From NCBI GenBank assembly GCA_946481585.1, contig CAMLOF010000010.1, forward strand, positions 1-25,017: a stretch of 25,017 nt of DNA, given 5' to 3'. The notes beneath the pieces are model-generated. The model searched no databases. It saw only the letters and a program-made list of their open reading frames with translations, and was not told where the DNA came from. Made by a program: the position numbers and the translations under genes. This document shows, in pieces, positions 1 through 6,744 of the stretch; positions within the stretch are counted from its first letter, which is position 1, and each line of letters starts with the position of its first letter. The DNA comes from an uncultured Macromonas sp. (lineage in GTDB: Bacteria > Pseudomonadota > Gammaproteobacteria > Burkholderiales > Burkholderiaceae).

Positions 1-77
1 TGAACGAGATCACGGGCGCCTTCAGTTCCGACGATTTGCTGGGCGTGATCTTCTCGTCGTTCTGCATTGGCAAATAA
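1..77 (+). CDS. mnmE: tRNA modification GTPase MnmE, C-terminal end (partial)
   Basis: Only the last 24 codons are present, reading from base 3 to the TAA at 75-77. The peptide NEITGAFSSDDLLGVIFSSF followed by CIGK is the highly conserved C-terminus of MnmE/TrmE. The family ends in FCIGK, and the cysteine of that motif is part of the tRNA-modifying helical domain. With MnmG the enzyme makes the 5-carboxymethylaminomethyl modification of wobble uridine in the cytoplasm. The start and the G domain lie outside the window. The gene ends 16 bases before the stop of the convergent aldose epimerase gene. Confidence 0.93.
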   Translation, partial: NEITGAFSSDDLLGVIFSSFCIGK

Positions 78-93
78 GGCCGACTGAACCCTG

Positions 94-999
94 TCAGGCC
101 AGGGCTTCGATGCGCCAGCGCACGTCCAGTCGCATGGACTGCCCTTGTTCCAGCACCCGCAGGCCGGGGCGCCCGTTGATGTGGAATGCGTCGATGGGGT
201 GGGTGATGGGCTCGAAACAGAAGCTGTTGCCCACTGGCGGGCGATACACCAGGCAGAAGCGTTCGCCCGTTTCGGGCGCCACTTGTTCAAGCGTCACGCA
301 CAGGCCCCGGTCTGGCCATTCGATGCGTGCGGTGCCTTGCCAGCCGGTGTAGCCGTTGTCGATCAGCGTGCCGGTGGCAGGGATGCCCTGGTTCAAGTCC
401 CAACTGTCTGGGAAGGTGTGGCTGTGGCTGGTGGGCATGGGGTCGGCGCCGCTGAGCCAGACGCCATCGACGTTGGCCTGGACGCGTGTGTCTGCCGCGC
501 GCGGGAACCAGGGGTGCAGGCCCAGGCCATAGGGCAGGGGGGCGGCCCCCAGGTGCTGCACTTCAATGCTCTGTTCCAGCCCGCCGGCGATTAGTGCAAA
601 GCGCTGCTTGGCCCGATAAGCGTAGGGCCCGCCTGCGTGGTGGTGGGACTCCAGCGTCATCTCGATTGCGCCGGGGCCGGTCTGGTCCCATTGCCAGGGT
701 TGCAGCCAGCCGTCGCCATGGATGGGGTAGGGTTCGCCAGCGCGGTTGGGGTGCATGGGGTGGAAATGCCCGCCACATTCAAAACCCTGTTGGCCAATGC
801 GGTTGGACCAGGGCACCATGGCGAACGAGGCGAGCTGGTACATGTCGGCGGTCACGCCGTCCCACCGGCGCCACAGGTCGAGCGGCTCCTGGGGGTCGCG
901 TTCCAGCTGCCAGGCGGCCACGCCGCCGCCAAGTGTTGGGAGCACTGCCAGACGCTGTTTGGCGTGCCGCAGCCAGATGGGTGTGTGTGTCTGGGTCAT
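94..999 (-). CDS. Aldose 1-epimerase (mutarotase) family protein
   Basis: A 301-residue protein of the GalM/YeaD-like aldose 1-epimerase superfamily, which interconverts alpha and beta anomers of sugars. Visible motifs in family order are WSNRIG (substrate-binding Arg), HGDGW near residue 95, GLHPWF near residue 160 (the usual catalytic His region) and FCFEPITHP near residue 262, where the Glu is the usual catalytic base. There is no signal peptide, so it should be cytoplasmic. It lies downstream of the LysR regulator on the same strand and next to the ytfQRT-yjfF importer. That suggests it mutarotates the imported sugar. Substrate specificity (galactose, glucose-6-phosphate or other) cannot be read from the sequence. 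Confidence 0.85.
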   Translation of the reverse strand: MTQTHTPIWLRHAKQRLAVLPTLGGGVAAWQLERDPQEPLDLWRRWDGVTADMYQLASFAMVPWSNRIGQQGFECGGHFHPMHPNRAGEPYPIHGDGWLQPWQWDQTGPGAIEMTLESHHHAGGPYAYRAKQRFALIAGGLEQSIEVQHLGAAPLPYGLGLHPWFPRAADTRVQANVDGVWLSGADPMPTSHSHTFPDSWDLNQGIPATGTLIDNGYTGWQGTARIEWPDRGLCVTLEQVAPETGERFCLVYRPPVGNSFCFEPITHPIDAFHINGRPGLRVLEQGQSMRLDVRWRIEALA

Positions 1000-1003
1000 G
1001 AAG

Positions 1004-1082
1004 TTGATCGATGCAAAAAATGTTGCCTGTCTTTTTTCATGATACCCAATTCGATATGTTTTGTGCGCCTTGCTTTCAAGGC
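1004..1082. promoter_or_regulatory. Intergenic region with a hairpin and a repeated 10-mer
   Basis: The 91-base gap between the LysR stop and the epimerase start holds a perfect 6-bp inverted repeat with a 4-base loop (GCCTTG-CTTT-CAAGGC, 1067-1082). No T-tract follows it in the leftward direction, so it is at best a weak terminator. Close to the epimerase start is TTGATCGATG (1004-1013). The same 10-mer occurs at 2103-2112 in the ytfQ promoter. A shared regulatory site is possible but unproven. Confidence 0.3.
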
Positions 1083-1090
1083 CGCTGGGG

Positions 1091-2050
1091 TTATGGCTTG
1101 TGGCCGTAAACCGGCAGGCTGGCGGTGCGCAAGGCGTCCATCAGCAAGGCTGCGCCCGGGGAGAGCTGGCGGTCGGTGCGGGTGACGAGGCCGAAGTCGT
1201 CCATGTGGCAGGGCAGCTCCACCGGCAGGATGCTGACGATGCCGTGCGACGCGTAGTAGCGCGCGACTTCTGTGGCCATGACGCAGAGGAAGTCGCTTTG
1301 CTGCAGCAGGCGCGTGATGAAGAGCAGGGCGGCGGTCTCGACGATATCGAACGGCGGTTCCAGATCGGCCTCACGAAACATGAGGTCGAAGCGGTGGCGC
1401 AGTACGCTGCCGGTGGGGGGAACGATCCAGCTGGCTTGCACCAGATCGGCCAGTTGCAGGTTGGCGGCGCTGGCCAGTGCGTGGCCGGGGCGCGCCACGG
1501 CGCAAATGGGCTCCCCCGTCAACCTTTCGTAGCGCAGGTTGGAGCGGTCTTCCCCCTCGAAAATGCGCCCGACCATGATGTCGAGCTTGCCTTGCCGCAG
1601 GCGTTCGAGCAGGACAGGGCTGGTTTCAATCTCCAGCACCACGCGCAGGCTGGGCTGCTGGCGCTTGACGGTGGTGATCACAGGCGGCAGCAGCGCGAGC
1701 CCTGGTGATGTGATGGCGCCGACGCTGACCTGTCCGTAACGCCCCGCCTTGAGCGACATCACCTCTTCGTGGGCCTTGCTCAGGCTGCCCAGTGCCTCGC
1801 GCGCATGGCGCACCATGGTTTCGCCGTACCAGGTAGGGCGCATGCCGCGGGGCAGGCGCTCGAACAGCGGGACTTCCAGCACGTCTTCCAGCTCCTTGAG
1901 CAGCCGGGACGCGGCAGGCTGCGTCATGTTGAGCAGGCGTGCCGCGCCGTGGATGTTGCCCTCTTCGGCCAAGGCGGACAGCAGCAGCAACTGGCGCGTC
2001 TTGAGGCGCGCGCGCAGAAACCAATGGTTGTGGTCGGGGGCGTCTGTCAT
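1091..2050 (-). CDS. LysR-family regulator, GbpR-like, of the sugar importer
   Basis: A 319-residue LysR-type transcriptional regulator. The N-terminal winged helix-turn-helix covers about residues 15-75 (KTRQLLLLSALAEEGNIHGA, then AARLLNMTQPAASRLLKELE). The effector-binding domain covers about 100-300. The wording of the HTH and its place next to a sugar-binding-protein operon resemble GbpR, the regulator of galactose-type binding-protein operons in alpha- and betaproteobacteria. It is divergent from ytfQ with 126 bases between the start codons, the classic LysR arrangement. It probably controls ytfQRT-yjfF and perhaps the epimerase, in response to a sugar ligand. The family assignment is firm; target and ligand are inference. 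Confidence 0.85.
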   Translation of the reverse strand: MTDAPDHNHWFLRARLKTRQLLLLSALAEEGNIHGAARLLNMTQPAASRLLKELEDVLEVPLFERLPRGMRPTWYGETMVRHAREALGSLSKAHEEVMSLKAGRYGQVSVGAITSPGLALLPPVITTVKRQQPSLRVVLEIETSPVLLERLRQGKLDIMVGRIFEGEDRSNLRYERLTGEPICAVARPGHALASAANLQLADLVQASWIVPPTGSVLRHRFDLMFREADLEPPFDIVETAALLFITRLLQQSDFLCVMATEVARYYASHGIVSILPVELPCHMDDFGLVTRTDRQLSPGAALLMDALRTASLPVYGHKP

Positions 2051-2102
2051 ATAAGGGTTTACCTGATGTGGTTATTGATATCTATTCTGCCGAAAAAACT
2101 AT

Positions 2103-2131
2103 TTGATCGATGTGATTTGTGAATCCATACT
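2103..2131 (+). promoter_or_regulatory. Probable sigma70-type promoter of ytfQ operon
   Basis: TTGATC (2103-2108) and CATACT (2126-2131) are separated by 17 bases, each matching the -35 and -10 consensus at 4 of 6 positions. Transcription would start near 2138, giving a leader of about 39 bases before ytfQ. A short inverted repeat, GATT-TGTG-AATC, lies in the spacer and may be part of a regulator site. This is prediction from sequence only. Confidence 0.45.
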
Positions 2132-2176
2132 TCGCCCCGTGTTTGATCTACAACTTGATGAATGGAGACCGTTGTC

Positions 2177-3142
2177 ATGTCAATTTCCCGCAGATTGCTA
2201 GTTACGTTCGCCCTGGGGGCGTCCGCCGCCGGGTTGGTTTCTGCTCCCGCCTGGGCGCAGAAGAAGATCGTGGTGGGTTTCAGCCAGGTGGGTGCCGAGA
2301 GCGAATGGCGCACGGCCAACACCGAGTCGATCAAGTCGGCCGCGAAGGACGCGGGCATCGAGTTGAAGTTCTCTGACGCACAGCAGAAGCAGGAGAACCA
2401 GATCAAGGCCATTCGAGCCTTCATTGCGCAGAAGGTGGACGTGATTGCTTTCTCACCCGTGGTGGAAACCGGCTGGGACAATGTGCTGCGCGAAGCCAAG
2501 GCCGCGAAGATTCCCGTGGTGCTGACCGACCGCGCTGTGAGTACCAAGGACACGTCGCTCTATGTGTCCTTCATGGGGTCTGACTTTGTGGAAGAGGGCC
2601 GCAAGGCAGGCCGCTGGCTGGTGGACAAGATGAAGGGCCACAACGGCGAGGTTCGCATCGTGGAGTTGCAGGGCACCGTGGGCTCGGCCCCCGCCATCGA
2701 CCGCAAGAAGGGTTTCGAGGAAATCATCAAGGCCGATCCGAAGTTCAAGATCGTGCGTTCGCAGACCGGCGACTTCACCCGCGCCAAGGGCAAGGAGGTG
2801 ATGGAGGCCTTCCTGAAGGCCGAGGGCAAGAGCATCAACGTGCTTTACGCGCACAACGACGACATGGCCATCGGCGCCATCCAGGCCATTGAGGAGGCGG
2901 GGCTGAAGCCCGCCAAGGACATCACCATCATCTCGATTGATGCGGTGAAGGGTGCGTTCGAGGCCATGATGGCAGGCAAGCTGAACGTGTCGATTGAGTG
3001 CAGCCCGCTGCTGGGCCCGCAGCTGATGACTGCCGTGAAGGACATCATGGCTGGCAAGGCTGTGCCCAAGCGCATCGTGACGGAAGAGGGCATCTTCCCG
3101 ATGGAGACCGCAGCGGCCGAGTTCCCCAAACGCAAGTACTGA
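2177..3142 (+). CDS. ytfQ: Galactofuranose-type ABC transporter, periplasmic sugar-binding protein
   Basis: A 321-residue periplasmic binding protein of the ribose/galactose class (Peripla_BP_4). A signal peptide covers residues 1-27 (MSISRR, then a hydrophobic core, ending SAPAWA before QKK). The mature part carries YtfQ hallmarks: VGFSQVGAESEWR, DAQQKQENQIKAIRAFIAQ, VELQGTVGSAPAIDRKKGF, RSQTGDFTRAKGKEVMEAF and YAHNDDMAIGAIQAIEEAGL. These closely follow E. coli YtfQ, which binds galactofuranose. I chose the ATG at 2177 over the one at 2162 because GGAGA (2164-2168) sits at ribosome-binding distance and the signal peptide then starts normally. It is the first gene of a four-gene operon. The sugar is inferred from the family; related pentoses or hexoses remain possible. 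Confidence 0.92.
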   Translation: MSISRRLLVTFALGASAAGLVSAPAWAQKKIVVGFSQVGAESEWRTANTESIKSAAKDAGIELKFSDAQQKQENQIKAIRAFIAQKVDVIAFSPVVETGWDNVLREAKAAKIPVVLTDRAVSTKDTSLYVSFMGSDFVEEGRKAGRWLVDKMKGHNGEVRIVELQGTVGSAPAIDRKKGFEEIIKADPKFKIVRSQTGDFTRAKGKEVMEAFLKAEGKSINVLYAHNDDMAIGAIQAIEEAGLKPAKDITIISIDAVKGAFEAMMAGKLNVSIECSPLLGPQLMTAVKDIMAGKAVPKRIVTEEGIFPMETAAAEFPKRKY

Positions 3143-3149
3143 GCCGGGC

Positions 3150-4688
3150 ATGGCTGTGCGCATGGAACTCCCCTCGCCCGTGCTGGAAATGCAGGGCATT
3201 GGCAAGCGTTATGGCGATGTGGAGGTGTTGCGTGACGTGAAGTTGCGCCTCTACCCTGGGGAGATCCATGCGCTGATGGGCCAGAACGGAGCGGGCAAAT
3301 CGACACTCATCAAGGTGTTGACGGGTGTGACGCCCGCTACCGCTGGGCAGATGTGGTTGGCCGGGGAGCCGGTGTGGCCCGAGTCGTCTGCCGACGCGCA
3401 GGCCTTGGGCATCAGCACCGTGTACCAGGAGGTGAACCTGTGCCCTAACTTGTCGGTGGCCGAAAACGTGTTCGCGGGGCGTTACCCGCGACACGGCTGG
3501 CTGCAGGCGGGCCGCATTGACTGGCAGGCGGTGAACGAAGGCGCCCGTGCCCTGCTGGCCCGCGTGGGGCTGGACATTGACGTGACGCGCCTGCTGGCCA
3601 GTTACCCGGTGGCGGTGCAGCAGCTGGTGGCCATTGCGCGGGCGCTGGCCGTTCGCGCCAAGGTGCTGATCCTGGACGAACCCACTTCCAGCCTGGACGA
3701 CGATGAGGTGAACCAGCTCTTCGGGGTGATGCGCCAGTTGCGCCAGGATGGCATGGCGATTGTGTTCGTGAGCCACTTCCTGAACCAGGTGTACGCGGTG
3801 TCGGACCGCATTACCGTGCTGCGCAATGGGGCTTGGGTGGGCGAATGGCCAGTTGGGGAACTGCCCGCGCCAGCGCTGATTGCCGCCATGGTGGGCCGGG
3901 AGCTGGAAGCCGCAGCGGTGCGTTCAGAGCCACCTGCTGCTGCCACGCAGGACGTGCCGCCGCTGTTGAAGGCGCAAGGCCTGGGGCAGAGGGGGCAGTT
4001 GCACCCCGTGGACCTGGACGTGAGGCCGGGCGAGGTGGTGGGCCTGGCCGGTTTGCTGGGGGCCGGGCGTACCGAGCTGGCACGCCTGCTGTTCGGGCTG
4101 GAGACGCCAGACCGGGGCCTGCTGTACGTGAGTGGGCAGGCGGTGCATTTTGCCGACCCGGCCGATGCCATTGCGCAGGGGCTGGCGCTGTGCCCGGAGG
4201 AACGCAAGACGGACGGCATTCTGGCCGAACTGTCGGTGCGCGAAAACATTGCGCTGGCCCTGCAGGCGCGCCAGGGTGTGCGCCGCCACATGGACCGCGC
4301 AGAGCAGACGCGCCTGGCCGAACGTTTCGTGGCCTCGCTGGGCATCAAGACCGCCAGCGTGGACACGCCCATTGGCCTGTTGTCGGGCGGCAACCAGCAG
4401 AAGGCGGTGATTGCCCGCTGGCTGGCCACCGAGCCGCAGTTGCTGATCCTGGACGAGCCGACGCGCGGCATCGACGTGGCGGCCAAGCAGGAGATCATGG
4501 ACCAGATCATGCGGCTGGCCGAGGCGGGCATGGCTGTGATCTTCATCTCCTCTGAAATCAGCGAGGTGGTGCGCGTGGCGCACCGCATCGTGGTCCTGCG
4601 CGACCGCCGCAAGGTGGGTGAACTGCCTGCGGGCAGCAGCGAGGACGATGTGTACGAACTCATTGCCGCAGAACATGTCGAGTGCTGA
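3150..4688 (+). CDS. ytfR: Galactofuranose-type ABC transporter, duplicated ATPase
   Basis: A 512-residue sugar ABC ATPase with two fused nucleotide-binding domains. The first has Walker A GQNGAGKST at residues 44-52 and Walker B LILDEPTSSLD. In place of the usual LSGGQ signature it has SYPVAVQQLVAIARAL, a degeneration also seen in E. coli YtfR. The second has a degenerate P-loop (LLGAGRTEL), a good signature LSGGNQQK at 411-418 and LLILDEPTRGIDV. One site is therefore probably catalytically weak, as is common in this family. It starts 8 bases after the ytfQ stop and its end overlaps ytfT by 14 bases. It should energise import at the inner face of the membrane. Confidence 0.92.
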   Translation: MAVRMELPSPVLEMQGIGKRYGDVEVLRDVKLRLYPGEIHALMGQNGAGKSTLIKVLTGVTPATAGQMWLAGEPVWPESSADAQALGISTVYQEVNLCPNLSVAENVFAGRYPRHGWLQAGRIDWQAVNEGARALLARVGLDIDVTRLLASYPVAVQQLVAIARALAVRAKVLILDEPTSSLDDDEVNQLFGVMRQLRQDGMAIVFVSHFLNQVYAVSDRITVLRNGAWVGEWPVGELPAPALIAAMVGRELEAAAVRSEPPAAATQDVPPLLKAQGLGQRGQLHPVDLDVRPGEVVGLAGLLGAGRTELARLLFGLETPDRGLLYVSGQAVHFADPADAIAQGLALCPEERKTDGILAELSVRENIALALQARQGVRRHMDRAEQTRLAERFVASLGIKTASVDTPIGLLSGGNQQKAVIARWLATEPQLLILDEPTRGIDVAAKQEIMDQIMRLAEAGMAVIFISSEISEVVRVAHRIVVLRDRRKVGELPAGSSEDDVYELIAAEHVEC

Positions 4689-5727
4689 AACTTCTTTGCC
4701 CTGGTGGGTGCGAGCCATGCAGCAACCGCTGGCCTGGCCTTTGTTGACGCTGGCGTTGCTGTTGGCGGTGAACGCCTGGTTCAACCCAGGTTTTCTGCAC
4801 ATTGAATGGCGGGAAGGCCATTTCTACGGCAGCCTGGTGGACATCCTGAACCGGGCGGCGCCGCTGGCGCTGGTGTCCATGGGCATGACGTTGGTGATTG
4901 CCACACGCGGCATCGACATTTCGGTGGGCGCGGTGGTGGCCATTTCGGCGGCGGTGGCCGCATGGATGATCGGCGGCGCGGTGGACGGACAGACCACGCG
5001 CTACGCCCTGCCGCTGGCCTTGGCCGCCGCGCTGGGCGTGGCCTTGCTGTGCGGGCTGTGGAACGGATTTCTGGTGTCGGTGGTGGGCATGCAGCCCATC
5101 ATTGCCACGCTGATATTGATGGTGGCAGGCCGAGGGGTGGCGCAACTCATCACCGATGGGCAGATACTGACCATTTACTACAAACCCTACTTCTTCATAG
5201 GCGGCGGCTACCTGCTGGGCATACCGTTTGCCGTGTACGTGGCCTTGGCCGTGCTGGCGCTGCTGTACCTGGCCGTGACGCGCACGGCGCTGGGCTTGTT
5301 CATTCAGGCGGTGGGCATCAACCCCACGGCGGCGCGGGTGGCCGGGGTGCAGGCGCGCCGCCTGGTGCTGGGCTGTTACGCGGTGTGCGGCCTGTGCGCG
5401 GGCCTGGCGGCGCTGCTGGTGAGTTCCAACGTAAAGAGCGCTGACGGCAACAACGCGGGCCAGTTGATGGAGCTGGACGCCATCCTGGCGGTGACGCTGG
5501 GCGGCACGCTGCTGACGGGCGGGCGCTTCAGCCTGGTGGGCAGCGTCATCGGCGCGCTCATCATCCAGACGCTGACCTACGCCATCTATTCGCTGGGGGT
5601 GCCGCCCGAGATCAACCTGGTGGTGAAAGCCGCAGTGGTGTTCGCGGTGATGCTGATGCAGTCGCCCGACTTCCGCGCCATGTTGCGAACGCTGGCGGTG
5701 CGCCCTGCAGCCGGAGGTGTGCGATGA
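4675..5727 (+). CDS. ytfT: Galactofuranose-type ABC transporter, permease YtfT
   Basis: A 350-residue inner-membrane permease of the ribose/xylose (BPD_transp_2, RbsC-like) class. Hydrophobic segments run through most of the protein from about residue 15. The family motif MTLVIATRGIDISVGAVVAI is at about 62-90, and AVTLGGTLLTGGRFSLVGS near 265. The ATG at 4675 was chosen because it gives a length close to E. coli YtfT (341 residues) and a typical start. An upstream in-frame ATG at 4618 lies deep inside ytfR and would add a non-hydrophobic Arg/Cys-rich leader. The 14-base overlap with ytfR and the ATGA overlap with yjfF point to translational coupling. It likely forms a heterodimeric channel with YjfF. 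Confidence 0.9.
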   Translation: MSSAETSLPWWVRAMQQPLAWPLLTLALLLAVNAWFNPGFLHIEWREGHFYGSLVDILNRAAPLALVSMGMTLVIATRGIDISVGAVVAISAAVAAWMIGGAVDGQTTRYALPLALAAALGVALLCGLWNGFLVSVVGMQPIIATLILMVAGRGVAQLITDGQILTIYYKPYFFIGGGYLLGIPFAVYVALAVLALLYLAVTRTALGLFIQAVGINPTAARVAGVQARRLVLGCYAVCGLCAGLAALLVSSNVKSADGNNAGQLMELDAILAVTLGGTLLTGGRFSLVGSVIGALIIQTLTYAIYSLGVPPEINLVVKAAVVFAVMLMQSPDFRAMLRTLAVRPAAGGVR

Positions 5728-6737
5728 GTTCTACCGTAGCGCCTTTTGTGAGACCTGTGTTGCCCGCCATGCCCTTTCTCCGTCTGGACCCGAAGTACCT
5801 TCCCCTGACTGCCACGGTGGCGCTGTTCCTTTTGGCCGTGGGGCTGGGTTCGGTGATGTACGACGGATTCTTTTCGCCGCAGGTGTTCCTGAACCTGCTG
5901 GTGGACAACGCCTTCTTGTTGGTCGTGGCGGTGGGCATGACGTTCGTCATCCTCACGGGCGGGATCGATCTGTCCGTGGGTTCGGTGATCGCGCTCTCCA
6001 CCATGGTGCTGGCCGAACTGGTGGAAAAGCAGGGTTGGAGCCCGGCGCCGGCCATTGCTCTGGTGCTGGTGATGGGGGCCAGTTTTGGCGCCACGATGGG
6101 CTTGCTGATCGAACGCTTCCGGCTGCAGCCTTTCATCGTTACGCTGGCAGGCATGTTCCTGGCGCGCGGGCTGTGTTACCTCATCAGCATCGACTCGATC
6201 GCCATCACCAGCGAGGCCTATTCGGCGCTGGCGCAGTTGCGCATACCGGTGTGGGGTGAGGCGTCGATGTCGCTGGCGGCCTTGCTGTCGGTGCTGGTGC
6301 TGGGGGGAGCGGTGTTTGTGCTGCACGCCACGCCGTTTGGCCGTGCAATTTATGCGATTGGGGGCAGCACGCATTCGGCGGTGCTCATGGGCTTGCCCGT
6401 GCGCCGCACGCTGGTGGGGGTGTACGCGCTGTCGGGCCTGTGTGCGGCGCTGGGCGGGGTGTTGTTCACGTTCTACATGCTGTCGGGTTATGGCCTGCAC
6501 GCCCTGGGGCTGGAACTGGACGCGATTGCCGCCGTGGTGATTGGCGGCACGCTGCTCAGCGGTGGTGTGGGCTATGTGGTGGGCACGCTTTTCGGCGTGC
6601 TGATGCTGGGGGTCATTCAGACGCTGATCGCCTTTGACGGCACGCTGAGTTCCTGGTGGACGCGCATCGTGGTGGGCGTATTGCTTTTCGTTTTCTGCCT
6701 GTTGCAGCGCGCCGTAGCGGTGAGTGCGAAGCGCTGA
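5724..6737 (+). CDS. yjfF: Galactofuranose-type ABC transporter, permease YjfF
   Basis: A 337-residue second permease of the same RbsC-like class. It carries VGMTFVILTGGIDLSVGSVI at about residues 72-91, RFRLQPFIVTLAGMFLARGL near 131-150 and AAVVIGGTLLSGGVGYVVGT near 270. The separate YtfT/YjfF pair, rather than a homodimer, is characteristic of the YtfQRT-YjfF system. Its start overlaps the ytfT stop as ATGA. It is the last gene of the operon. The stop at 6735-6737 lies only 7 bases from the stop of the convergent GGDEF-EAL gene, leaving no room for a conventional terminator between them. Confidence 0.9.
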   Translation: MSSTVAPFVRPVLPAMPFLRLDPKYLPLTATVALFLLAVGLGSVMYDGFFSPQVFLNLLVDNAFLLVVAVGMTFVILTGGIDLSVGSVIALSTMVLAELVEKQGWSPAPAIALVLVMGASFGATMGLLIERFRLQPFIVTLAGMFLARGLCYLISIDSIAITSEAYSALAQLRIPVWGEASMSLAALLSVLVLGGAVFVLHATPFGRAIYAIGGSTHSAVLMGLPVRRTLVGVYALSGLCAALGGVLFTFYMLSGYGLHALGLELDAIAAVVIGGTLLSGGVGYVVGTLFGVLMLGVIQTLIAFDGTLSSWWTRIVVGVLLFVFCLLQRAVAVSAKR

Positions 6738-6744
6738 TGGCGGA

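Noticed and set aside
1067..1082. Intrinsic terminator after the LysR gene
   Set aside because: The 6-bp stem is real but no T-run follows in the direction of transcription.
4618..4674. Earlier in-frame start for ytfT
   Set aside because: It would place 19 Arg/Cys-rich residues in front of the permease inside ytfR; the ATG at 4675 fits the family length.
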